From Nemertoderma westbladi (lineage: Eukaryota > Xenacoelomorpha > Nemertodermatida > Nemertodermatidae), in the NCBI GenBank assembly GCA_032718475.1, contig JAUCBJ010000883.1, forward strand, positions 1 to 63,797: a stretch of DNA of 63,797 nucleotides, in the 5' to 3' direction. The notes below the pieces were generated by a model. It ran no database searches and was not told where the DNA came from. It saw only the letters and a program-made list of their open reading frames with translations. The position numbers were made by a program, and so were the translations under genes. Below are positions 44,316-55,167 of this stretch, piece by piece. The stretch's first letter is position 1; every line of letters starts with the position of its first letter.

Positions 44316-47260
44316 CTTTGAAGAAAATAATAATCACATGAAAAAATTTATTTCGAATACGTGCGTTCACCTACCACTCAAAATTAATGTAAGAAACAAA
44401 TAAATAAAAATATTACTAAGCGAAAAATATTGAACTATTTAAAAATACTACTGCTACAAATATGTCACAGTTTACTTTCACTTTCAACTCGGGATATCAT
44501 GCACTGCTAACAATGTTTCATTTACCAGTTTAACGTTATGTATCTTTTGTTAATATATACAATAGATTTTGTGCGGCAACATTTTTACAACTTTATCTTT
44601 TACAACCGGTAGGCCTACCTGTGTTTGTGTTAATCCCAGTGACGCAGCTAGTTCTGCCCTCTCCGGTAGGGCTAAGTATTGCGTTTGTTGGAATCTGAAA
44701 AAATTAAACCATTATTCATTATGATGTAATAATTGCTATAAAATGTGAACGGATGTAGACTGTATGTACATTGGTACGAAATACGGAAATATTTGTCCAA
44801 TACAAATGAAACGCTACACTTCTGTCCGGTACGCAGCAAACTTCGCCCGCGGGAAAGCTTCACCCGGAGCAGCAATCTTCGCCCTCAAAAATGAGCAACT
44901 ATCGCCCGGCGGAAACCTTCGCCCGCGAGCAATCTTCACAACTAACGACTAAACAATTATTGTTTTGGTTAGAAAAAGCCGTCTCTGTAACCTGCTCCTT
45001 TCCCTCAATTTGTTACTAAAATGGTTACTAACACAAATCTTATCGGGCGAAGGTTGCTCGCGGGCGAAGATTGCCTTGCGGGCGAAGGTTTCCACCGGGC
45101 GAAGGTTGGACGCGGGCGAAGATTGGACGCGGGCGGAGGTTGTACGCGACCGAAGGTTGCACCCAACCCTTCTGTCCGGGTATTACGTTTGACCCAATAC
45201 CAATACTTTCAGGTACAACACATGTGTGTCCAAGTGTTACGTGTGTCCGGATATTACTCGCGTCTGATTTCTATTTTTCTCCGGGAACTGCAGCACTTTT
45301 CCGGTACTAATTGCCCCCTCCTAATTAATTACCTTCGATACGCTACATAAATAATCAAAAATCTAAGCCTAATAATATAATGATAACCAACGGCCAATAG
45401 TCCCCCTAACTAAACCTTTTATTGAGTATCTGGAGCTGCAGACTGCTGTATATAGTTCTCGGTTTGCGCATTTTCTTCCCTTTGTGGGATATTATATGTA
45501 GATTGTCGCTCTCCAACTGGGGTTCCATTAGTTTAGATTCGTAAGTTTGATCAGCACCTGGTAAGGAGCATCTTAACATTGTGTTCGCTTGTGTCGATGA
45601 ACAGTTACCAAACATTAAATCTATGGGAGACAAGAATGTTAACATTTTTATTCCAAACATCTATTTACTCTCCTTGTTTTTATGTCAGATAGGGGGGAAA
45701 CTGGACGCAATAAAAATTCATCCCTCTCCAGGGGAAATTCGACGCAAATAACAGCTGATTACATTCAAAAATAAAACTGTAACATGTTCTATTGTGTTTA
45801 GTTTATTGTTTTGGTTAAAATATCGTGCCACTGTAACCTGCTCCTTTCCCTAAATTGAGAAATTAACATTGAGGCGGGATATTAATTCGCCAAGATGGGA
45901 TTTGCATCCAGTTTCCCCCCTGTCTCTTTTACGGAATCAATTTAACCTTTATATTGGTGATTAAAATTTACATATAAGGCGAGGTGATAAATGTAATATT
46001 TATGGCGATACATTAACTGCTATGGTTGTTTTTTCTTCCTTATGGTGACCAAGCTATTACCGGCAAAAACAACCAACTCGAAGGATGTTACGGATGTGAT
46101 TACAGTTGATTAAAATCAACATTTCGAATGTCCTTATTAATTTTGCCATAATATTTTTAAGCCTAACTTTATATTTATTAGTATAGAAGTTTAATGTAGT
46201 AAAATTGTGTATAATTAAAAATTAGATATTACCGTCTCTGGACTGTGCTTGTGATGTTGTTGGTGGTTGTAGAGAATTGCTCATGTAGTGATAACTATGG
46301 GTTATATTTGTAATGTTAACATTAGGAGTTATAGGAGAACTCGGTACGTTGCCAAGTAGAGGGTTATAGTGGATACCGTTGTAGCCAATGGCGTGTCTGG
46401 AACCCTAGGTTGGGAGATAAATGTTAACAATAATGTTTAGGATATTTAATTCCCTCGAACTATTATTATTATTATTATTATTATTTACATCTAAGACTTG
46501 GTCTAGTTTTACTTTGAACTTTACCAATATCTTATCTTTTGGAATATCGGCTGGATTATCACAAAAATACGAAACTTGTTCCAAACCCCTTACACAATTG
46601 TTATGGATACATGGCAATAGTAAATAGTTTTTACATATAGACACAGAGGCCTCAAAACACACTTATAATTACATAAGGAAGATTTTCACCGGGAAAAAAT
46701 AGATTATTATATCTATATTAGACCTTCTTCCTTTCCCAGTGAACATGAGGTCAGTTAGATTACCTGGTATGGTGCTGCACTGGAGGGGTAGTGGGGGTGA
46801 TGTGGTGCATCTCTGTAGTTCCCATGGGGATGGTATTGGTATGGCTGCATTGTCCCGTACATAGATGGGACATTGGGTGGATGGTACGCGCACACTTGGC
46901 CACCCTGTAAATACAATTATTGATAAAATGTTATAACACTTTATTACAAAATATCATCATTGCTTAATGAAGCATATTACAGTATAACTATTGACAATTT
47001 AATATTAATATCAGCATACGAAATATCAAGTAATGTAAATGTGCAAAATGTTAAATTTGTTGACTTAGTTTATATATTTGGTAGAGACACCACCCCCTCA
47101 CCAACAACCCATTATCAACTCGCCCTCGTATCTAATTGGTCAGACTAACCGGAGATGATGGCGTGTACGACGATGATTGGTTAGCACTGTAGTCTAGGAA
47201 ACTGCTGAACTTCCGGTCTTCCATCATTGCATGGTTCGGCGGCTCTGAAAGAGAGGCCAT
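44178..47260 (-). CDS. Dlx: Dlx (Distal-less) homeobox transcription factor, 6 coding exons
   Basis: Exons in transcript order: 47260-47150, 46904-46764, 46404-46233, 45620-45416, 44694-44619 and 44315-44178. All introns are GT-AG. The total is 843 nt, 280 aa plus stop. Residues 1-191 are Tyr/His/Pro/Ser-rich ([31 protein letters not shown]). The homeodomain is residues 192-251 with the Dlx signature [32 protein letters not shown] and [17 protein letters not shown]48, F49, Q50 and N51 are present. The tail after it is only 29 residues, short for Dlx. Vertebrate Dlx genes have three coding exons; one intron here, between Q44 and V45, matches a conserved Dlx position, and the others are extra. 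Dlx proteins are nuclear activators in limb, neural and ectoderm patterning. It is convergent with IMP. Confidence 0.95.
44619..44694 (-). CDS. Dlx: Dlx coding exon 5 (homeodomain helices 1-2)
   Basis: A 76-nt exon, TTTCAG|ATTCC to ACACAG|GTAGGC. It completes R19 of the homeodomain and encodes [20 protein letters not shown] through TQTQ, ending in phase 0 after Q44. Confidence 0.92.
44828..45168. mobile_element. GC-rich inverted-repeat MITE in Dlx intron 4
   Basis: CTTCTGTCC lies at 44819-44827 and 45169-45177, a 9-bp target duplication. The ends GGTACGCAGCAAACTTCG and CGAAGGTTGCACCCAACC are imperfect inverts. The right arm is a tandem run of ~17-bp units built on GGGCGAAGGTTG. The centre (about 44955-45015, TATTGTTTTGGTTAGAAA to AACCTGCTCCTTTCCCT) is shared with the MITE at 45688-45924. 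Small frames here are not genes. Confidence 0.75.
45416..45620 (-). CDS. Dlx: Dlx coding exon 4 (pre-homeodomain, homeodomain N-terminus)
   Basis: The acceptor is CTCCCATAG|ATTTAATG and the donor is AATAAAAG|GTTTAG (phase 2). It encodes [12 protein letters not shown] onward, a non-conserved region, then [20 protein letters not shown], homeodomain arm and helix 1 start. The donor falls inside codon 19 of the homeodomain. Confidence 0.92.
45688..45924. mobile_element. MITE in Dlx intron 3
   Basis: The termini are AGATAGGGGGGAAACTGG and the inverse of AGACAGGGGGGAAACTGG. A partly truncated copy lies at 61173-61409 with high identity over about 235 bp. I found no convincing target duplication. 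Confidence 0.75.
46233..46404 (-). CDS. Dlx: Dlx coding exon 3
   Basis: The acceptor is CCAACCTAG|GGTTCC and the donor is AGAGACG|GTAATA (phase 1). It encodes [18 protein letters not shown] onward, a Tyr/Asn/Ser-rich part of the N-terminal transactivation region with no folded domain visible. Confidence 0.85.
46458..46490. repeat. (TTA)n microsatellite in Dlx intron 2
   Basis: Roughly nine TTA units. The paired short frames on both strands are artefacts of it. Confidence 0.8.
46764..46904 (-). CDS. Dlx: Dlx coding exon 2
   Basis: The acceptor is ATTTACAG|GGTGGC and the donor is TACCAG|GTAATC, phase 0 on both sides, so the exon could be skipped without breaking the frame. It encodes [17 protein letters not shown] and [18 protein letters not shown], a Tyr/His/Pro-rich stretch resembling the PYQYQYHG region of vertebrate Dlx. 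Confidence 0.88.
47150..47260 (-). CDS. Dlx: Dlx coding exon 1
   Basis: ATG at 47260-47258 in ACGATGG, then [20 protein letters not shown] to TPSSP. The donor is CTCCG|GTTAGT, phase 0. It is the only in-frame ATG before the acceptor-like site at 47281. Confidence 0.85.
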
Positions 47261-47290
47261 CGTGGAATTTATATTATTACCTGTAAAATA
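47261..47290 (-). promoter_or_regulatory. Dlx 5' UTR end with splice-acceptor-like site
   Basis: TATTTTACAG lies 20 bp before the start codon on the minus strand. It could be the acceptor for a 5' UTR exon further upstream or for spliced-leader trans-splicing, which occurs in several invertebrate groups. I cannot tell which. Confidence 0.45.
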
Positions 47291-47394
47291 ATGTTGGAGT
47301 CAATTTATAATTTGTAAAATATTAACATTGCTTTAATTTAACTTATTTTTATTATTAAGTTTTTCTCCCGGTAATTCAAATGGTCCTGATTTAA

Positions 47395-48119
47395 GGGGGG
47401 GGGGGGGGGGGGGGGGTACACCATTTTGGTCCAAAATATGTCAAAAAATTTTTTATGGTATATTGTAATGCACCATTGAATGGTGTTTCCAAATCTGAAA
47501 ACCGCTATTTAATAGCTCTTTTAGTTTTCAAGTTATGTAAATTTCCATTTACGGAATCCTATTGAAATTACTATTACTATGTATAATGAAAGGTCGATTA
47601 TCTCCAAATATTTTTTTCATGAAATTGTCAACTTCAAAACCCTACTACTTCTACAATTTTTGAGTAATTAGTCTGAAACTTCCTGTGGGTGTCTAGATAG
47701 GCACCCTGCATAAAAGTATCAGGCAACTTTTCGAAATTTTTTGTTAATAAAATTTAATACTATTTATAAAAAACCTAAAAATTTGCATAAATTTGCAGCG
47801 CCACCTAGCAGAGCAGAATTATTTTAACAAAATTTCGCCTAATAGTTATGTTGCCCCATCTTTGATCTATCATATAAAATAACTTTCATGTGATTAGGTT
47901 CAAAACTGTAAAAGCCTTAGGGTTTTAAGCGCAACCAAGTTTTTTTTGTTGTTAACTAGTATTAACTAATATTAAATAGCGAAAAAAAAATTTTTTCTGA
48001 CCTGTCATGTAGAATAGCATCTTAGGCACCTATATGCCAAATTTTAGCCAAAATCAAACAATTTTGAAACGCTGAGAGTGATAAATCGAAGAGTTGTCCG
48101 AAAATGGTGTACCCCCCCC
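47395..48119. mobile_element. TTAA MITE with G-run termini, just upstream of Dlx
   Basis: TTAA lies at 47391-47394 and 48120-48123. The element begins with a run of 22 G followed by TACACCATTTTGG and ends AAAATGGTGTACCCCCCCC. TTAA duplication suggests a piggyBac-type transposase. It starts 135 bp before the Dlx start codon. Confidence 0.8.
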
Positions 48120-48134
48120 TTAATCGATCCCAGT

Positions 48135-48222
48135 GGTTGAAAGGCTGAGAGGAACCTGGTGGGTTTCGAACTTACAACCAATAGCTTGCAGTTCCGGTGC
48201 TCAACCAACTTGGCTACCCCGC
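48135..48222 (-). repeat. tRNA-like sequence (SINE head or tRNA pseudogene)
   Basis: Read on the minus strand it starts GCGGGGTAGCCAAGTTGG with a box A (TAGCCAAGTTGG) and has a box B-like GTAAGTTCGAAACCC about 35 bases later. Cloverleaf pairing of the acceptor stem is poor, so it is not a functional tRNA gene. Confidence 0.6.
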
Positions 48223-50458
48223 TTTCCATTTACATACGTTAAATTTCGAAAAAAGACCCAGTAGATCGGGAGATATAGAAATTTTTGGAATGTTCGGTAT
48301 TTAGCCCGCTAAGACTAGTAATGTTGTTCAAAAGGCAATTCATAAATGAAATATTCACTTACATTAAAAAGAAAAATGCTATTTTTTATAAAAAATGTAT
48401 GTGTAACGGACTACCGTTTTAGAGTGTTTCACGACTCAGGAATCTCTGAACACTTACACGCCGCCCATGAAATGTATTTCTGCAACCATATAAAGTGTTT
48501 TGCAGAACATAATTTGGTACTTTTATTACTAAAGATGACGCCATCGTTTTTCCGAATGTGCCTTCCAGTCGCTGAGCTTCTGCGACACACATGTACAGGT
48601 ACCATATGGTAGGTCTACTTCCGCCGGAGTCATGTTAACCCCCCCCCCCCCCCATATAGTACAGTAGTACAGAACACCCCCACCCATCAAAAATAAAGAC
48701 AAAACTGGGCTGCAAACACAGAACACTAATTTTTGTAGATTAATAAAGGGTTTATAAAGGAGCAGGTTTCAGAGAGATGTTCTAACTAACATACAGAATA
48801 CAGCATCAGTACCATAAAATCGAATGGTTGGATATACAGTACACACTGAAAGAAAGTGATCTTTAGATTTAAGCTGCATGCCTTAACTAATGTTTATTTT
48901 TCTAATTATTTGTATTCGATGTATAATTTAATCGATAATAATATTGTATAAATAAATGAGTTAGTTTAACCCGACGTATTTCAGTAATATTTAATTGTGT
49001 ACCCGTATTTATGAAATATGGTAAAATACTCACAGTTTTATATCGGAAATTGTGTCCTGTAATAACTCCCTGTAATGGTGATTGCACTCGGAATTGTTCT
49101 TGTCACGTAATCAACAAGATAATTTGATAAGCCAGACGCGAATAATTGGAGTGGGCTAGTTATGGATCCAGATCGGCTATTTAAGGTAATTACTATCGTT
49201 GGCCTAAACAATTCGCCAATATGAAAACTTTAATTTTCTAACTGTACTGCATGTGTATACTCAAACACAAAGTATGATTAGGGCAATTTTCTTTCCCTTT
49301 GCACCAATTTCCCAATTATATCCTCCCTTTGAAAGCTGGGGGTAGTTAGGCACTATTCATTGATTGGCCGAGATAGTGCATATGGCCCCAGTTCTCTAAT
49401 CTGATTGGCTTTTGTATCTTTTTGGAATCAAATTGTTTGATTCCAAGTTTTGGTTACGTTAAAACTATTTTTCATGCCGTACATGGTTTTTGATGAGATT
49501 AGAGTTGTTAGATTCGAAACGCCATTTACCAAAGTGTTCAGTCAATGGTAGCACACCAGATAAGGTAAGCACACCACAATGCATCTGTACAGTATGTGCC
49601 ACTGTGACTGCACCCAATAAGCTAATCTTTCTGATCGTATGCGCAATTAAATCCATTAAATACTGCCAGATTTAGTGAATTATCCCATTGCTGCTTTGTT
49701 TGATTTTCATATAATACGTAACTTTATTCCTCATAACTTTTTACCACACTTTTCCCCCTTGTCCGCAGTAAACCATATAGTACTGCTGGAGGATCACGCG
49801 GAATTAGCCATGTTATTCATCCACACTTCACGTCCATATTATATTCGGTACTGATTACCTTAGCAGAGAGTATGCATGCCGTATGCCGATTGGGGAACGC
49901 CACTCATTAAAACACGCACTTACAGGTAGTAGCTGTAAACGATAAAAATATATAGTTGTCTTATACTACCAATGCAATAGGCCTAAATACTGTAGTACAG
50001 TATATATGCAATGAATTGCGGTTACTCACGAGTCACGCTGCAGAAATATCTTCCATTTTTAGTAAACTAAAACAATGTATTTGAAAGTAGAAGCCCCCTT
50101 AGACTGTTGTAGATAGATGAAGGTGGGATATGTCTTATACTATAATGCCGCAATTTAATTGTGGTATGGTTATTTATCATACTTACCCCAAAGTTATGTA
50201 TAAATGTACGTATTCTTTATATTAAAGGTGAAAATGAAGTTTTCAGTAGACGAAAATATTAGCGCTGCACTTTTACACGGTTTCCTTATCTTCATAGCGG
50301 CATCGTGTACTATTTCTGACATATGATGTACTGAACCCTGCATTTTCACATTTATAATATTTTGCTCAATATCGGAGCAACCACCAATAAATTTCATTAT
50401 TGCGATCGGACGCAACTGATATTTTTGATATATTTTAACTTTATGGGACATAATTCTC
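48223..50458. other. Dlx distal upstream region
   Basis: Unique AT-rich DNA. It holds a C-run at about 48639-48653 and two inverted CCAAT boxes near 49357 and 49404. No gene is recognised. Confidence 0.5.
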
Positions 50459-50625
50459 ACCTTGGTTGGGTGGTTAAATCCGTTGCCGTCTATTTACATA
50501 TCTACGTAGGTCGTGGGTTCGACCCCGCGTGGGAGCCAGAGGACCTTTCGTGAACAGTCCTTAAAGTGAACATCTATAAGGCGCATCTCTGCCTTGCGAA
50601 CCTTAAAAGGTAAATAAATGAAAAG
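50459..50625 (+). mobile_element. tRNA-derived SINE (family B)
   Basis: The tRNA-like head CTTGGTTGGGTGGTTAAATC has a box B GTCGTGGGTTCGACCCC. The body shares TAAGGCGCATCTCTGCCTTG with the family A SINEs. A 63-codon frame crossing it is spurious. Confidence 0.7.
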
Positions 50626-53514
50626 AGTTAAGTTTAATGTCATGTTATTGATATAATTATTAATAGTTAGAGAATGAAAAATATAATATTTAATGTAATA
50701 ATACTAATAATACCCATGAATGAAATACTCATTCGTTAAACTGTTTATTGCTAAATGTATTGGACACTCATTCCCACATATATCTCACAATTTGTTGTCA
50801 CATCCATGCCATGAAAAACTTGTGGAGTAAAGGATGGCCCTGGCCTTGACTGTAGCAGTTGTGTCTGTGCAGTGCAGTATAATTCAGGTCGCGGTTGGCG
50901 CATTTATTCTATTACAGTTGTTTGTTATTTTGAATCAAAACATTATTATACAATTTATAAATTTACTGAACACATTCTCTAAATATATATTCCATTAACA
51001 ACTGGCTATAACTACTGTATAATCATCACACAAAAATTTGCAGTTCCATGACCTAAACTTAAATATATCATGACAATTATGAACTGCTATATAGTGGATG
51101 AGTCTCTGATAGGCCTAAGTAACCCGATAGGCTGAAGAACTATGGAAACAGATTATCTCTGTTGGGTGTCTCCCATTAGTGCAGGGCGTACTGAGAGAGC
51201 CAGCGACTCCCCTATGATCTTATGGACAATAAATTGACCTTAAAAGCTGGTATATACCGTGTGGGTAGCATTGTGAGTCCAAGAGCGTGCAAGCTAACAG
51301 TCCAACGCGTAGGGGCGGGGATGGTCAATTAGTTATACTGACTTCTGTGTCTATGTGTACCGGTGCAGTACTGTCGTAGTGCCGGCGCAGCGGAGTTGCT
51401 CTCACAGTCAGCGATGGTTAATTGGGTTTAATTATTTCCTGCATAGGTACCGTTAGCTAGAACTCCTACATCTTGGCCTTTCCTTTTCGGGTAGGGCGCG
51501 TGTCGCCACGCGATTTTGAGGGCCAACATGGTGTGGGATTCTATAGAAAATTCGGTTATGGTACCGGCCCCCATCCGGGTGTCGACTCAACGATGGAAGG
51601 CCCCCTACCGCGGCCAGCGGTCACCTGTCAGAGACCTTGAGTGCATCATCACCATTGTGACCACTACTTCATCTTCGACTAAGAAGTTTTTTTTGTCAGC
51701 TCTCGTAAATTCAAAGTTATACTGTTATTCGTTTCCCATACATACATTTTTTACATTGGAAATCTATGTGTTTAAAATACGTTATCACTAAAATCATCAG
51801 AGGTGACTCCAATATGTGTCAACCGGTTATTAATTTTGGGTATTTTTTTCATTTAGTAACAAGAAAATTGTTTTGTCCAATGTTATAGTGTAAATGTTAT
51901 AGTTGTGTTTTGTAACACTAATACTTATCCAAAGATAAGTCCCCGGGATCTAATATCACCCAATCGTGAAGGAACACTGTTCAACGCTAAATTCATCCCA
52001 GACATCCATGGGAGATATTTATAAGCCTAGCTCTTCATATTTCTTTTTGTATTTAAATGGTGTAATGAAATGTTTACTAAATTTATCCTTCGACTTGGTA
52101 TTTTGGAACCTTTGGTACAGGTTGTCCATTTTCGAAAAAAATTGTATTTTTTTACTCATTGTAACCATGACTACAGTATCAGTGCTCAAAAACGTATTTA
52201 TTGACATTTACAAGTCAAGTGTAGATGATATGGACGAATATACTTTTAATGGCCACTTAATGTCTGTTCACCATTGTGGGTTGTGGCTATTCGAAGAGTG
52301 AATGAGGATGAAAATGGTATTTGTTTGAAAAGGATTCGAGTAACAAAGAATTAGATCACATTAGAATAAGAAGCACAAGGAATTGGAATGCATCAGTACC
52401 AGAGGATTAAATCTAGCGTACAGTGCTTAGTTATGTTAGCAGGATTAACCTATACAGTACAGTAGATCGGGTGCGTTCACCCTGGACGGGACACAGCAGC
52501 GAGCTGCCTGCCCGCTCAGAGTTCTAGTATCCGGGCCGCACATTCTATCAATGGGAGCTGTACGGACGCCTTTGTCTTCTGTGTGACTGACTTCCCAAGG
52601 CGTGTATCCTGTAATCTTCTGTAATTTGCTGAAAATTGCATAGACTTGTGTCGCAGTGCAATTATACGTTAATTATGCTGAGCAGTATGCATTCTGTGTT
52701 ATTATCCTACCAGTAATGTACTGTGTACTGTATTGTACGGCTGTTGGATATGGGATTTTTGTACTACAGTATTCTTTACATTCTATGTGACTATGTGTGT
52801 GTATGAATAGGCCTAAAATACAATAGAGGCAAACATTATATACTTTATTGCTATTTCGTACATCTATGATTACAAACACAATTTCCCTCCCACCATAGAA
52901 AATACACTGCGCGTATTAATAATGTATCAGCTACGTACAGATATTGAGTAGAAAGCAATACCAATAACGATGGGATGAGAGATATGATGAGGGTTGGGAT
53001 GAGAGGTAGATATGGTCTCCCCATCATAATATCGAACCGATCTTGAACTTTATTAATGATCTTAGTTTTCTGTCACAGAATTTAGTGGGAGTTTATCAAG
53101 CTTAGAGGAGGCCACATTGTTGGCCTCTGTGAATAGCACAAAGACCAAAATTCTGACAGCAAACATGGACTCATAGCAATAGAAAATTGATCGTGATTAC
53201 ATATGGGTTCGGAGGTCTTGCGAAAATCTCAGAATTCGCAAAGGAAAAGCCTGGTCTGCCATTCACAAGCTATCCAAAATATGGAAGAGCTGTGATTATT
53301 TATCATAGATCCGAACTCCATCGGCGTTTTAATTATATTTTCAATTTCCATATTAATTGGTTTTATGAGTAGGTTAGCAAACTGCACTCAGAGTGCTATA
53401 ATTTGATATAAGATAAAAATGTATTAGTCCTTGTGGTATGAGTTTTAAAATAGAATTGGTAACTCATGACATTTATATTGGTATTGTAATACGAAATGCT
53501 CATGTTCATTAAAG
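50626..53514. other. Unassigned region with a CpG-rich patch
   Basis: The patch at about 51240-51620 is more GC- and CpG-rich than its surroundings and includes GGGGCGGGG and CCGGCGCAGCGG. The frame at 51516-51791 has no recognisable domain. It may be a promoter or a decayed exon; I cannot assign it. Confidence 0.35.
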
Positions 53515-53790
53515 GTGAGCTTGTTCCGTTCTGCAGTCCGTTCTGCTGTGAGTGCTGCATTATGGCAGCCCATGCTGGGCTCTACTGCTGAAGACACCAG
53601 GTCTCTGGATGGAATATATACCAGGATGCTGCGCAGGATGCCTATGATGCACACAAGCAATCGTACTATATGTTATTCAACTATGGTAACATCCCATTGC
53701 TGAAACCCAGCATCACTCTGCAGAGACGCGGCCTGAAGCTTGCTGGGCACTATCTCCGACTATCTCATCTGTACACAACCCTTTACTGCG
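53515..53790 (+). pseudogene. LINE relic (C-terminal region of reverse transcriptase)
   Basis: The translation contains LDGIYTRMLRR and, in another frame, RRGLKLAGHYLR, a known block after the RT domain in LINEs. Frames change at least twice and there is a stop at 53701, so it is decayed. The same family occurs inverted at 59822-60575. Confidence 0.7.
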
Positions 53791-55167
53791 GCAACCTGCT
53801 GATGATAATAGACGTGGTGAACAGCCAATAACTTTCCATTCCCTATATATTACTCTCAAAGTACATAATATAGAACAATTCAAGACTTGAAAACCTCAAA
53901 TTATATGAACTTTTAGGTATCGGGTTTCAAAGTCGTTTAAAATTCCACTAGATTCAGAAAACCATTGAAAGCAGTCCTAATCATCCTCTCCTTGTGGTGA
54001 TAAACGTAAAATGTATTGTAAACGTAAAGATAAATGTACCACCACCGGCACCATCTCATTCTCATTGTTTGTATTAACAATAATTGACATACTGTATAAG
54101 TTTATATTGTTTATTATCACAGATTTGGTTACCATAAGATTATTAAGCTGATAATAATGGGTGAAATTAAATAATATTGATGTTTACAGACGGAAAGAAA
54201 AGATTGGTGATGGCAAATACTGTAGCATGGCAAGTAGTACCCGCTCGCTATTTACCCTATATTTAAAGGAATGGTGGGGAGATGTGGTGGGAGCGTGGAA
54301 GATGTGTAAATAATTATATATTAGAATATGACTGCAGAAGATTGATATTATTATAACTTTTTCCTACCCAGAGGTCACCAGTTCGATTCCACCTGGACGT
54401 CATTGCCGACTTTGCAAAAGCTGTACAAAATTACAAAATTATATTAACTAAATTAATTATATTATTTACAAAATATATAATCATATGAAACCACTCATTC
54501 ACCCATAAAACACCAATAATAAACTATGAAGATTGATATGGAAGTTTATGAAATCTATCCTGATTAGAGGAGACATTTTGGCAAGAGAAGAGGCCCGGCC
54601 GCTTTGATATTTAACCCAGATACGAGACGAATCAATTTAACCCAGATACGAGACGAATCCATCACGCTTCCAGTGAGAAACTGTCGAGGCATATCAAATA
54701 AATATCATATATAATAAATATCATATAAAATTTCAAAGTTGCCAAAGAATATCATAATATAATTGTATAATAATTGATATTGACGATTGGGTGTGTGTAG
54801 CATATAGAATATTGCAGAATACAATAGGTGAATGCAGAAGAATTGATAACAATAGTTACCTTTTAGATGTAGTTTGAAATGTTTTGATATTGGATTGATG
54901 TAATGATTTAACAAAATAATCACTGGGACTGCGTTATATGGATGGGCCTAAAATACTAACTGAGAAGTTTATGACAGACATTCCTACAAGAGGAGACAAC
55001 AAATATAGGGGTAGAACCAACATGAGTAGTCTAGTCGTGATAACTTTCTGTAAAATAGAACAGCAAAGACATAACTGGGAGAGGGTTATCGATTAACATA
55101 GTCAGGGAGAAGGATTCACCTCGTGTGGTTCATCTTATCATATAGAATTGGGCCGCCCCTTAAATTA
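53791..55167. other. AT-rich spacer
   Basis: No gene seen. A short box B-like sequence (CACCAGTTCGATTCC) at about 54377 may be a SINE fragment. Confidence 0.45.

Noticed and set aside
44764-45350. Overlapping small frames in Dlx intron 4
   Set aside because: They translate the GGGCGAAGG tandem units of a MITE and lie inside a verified intron.
44695-45415. Idea that the codon-19 Dlx intron was created by the MITE (introner)
   Set aside because: The target duplication lies well inside the intron, and about 370 bp of intron with both splice sites remains without the element.
48135-48222. Functional tRNA gene
   Set aside because: Boxes A and B are present, but acceptor-stem pairing is poor and no poly-T terminator follows.
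51516-51791. Exon of an unknown gene in the CpG-rich patch
   Set aside because: No homology or convincing splice pair. Reported only as a compositional patch.
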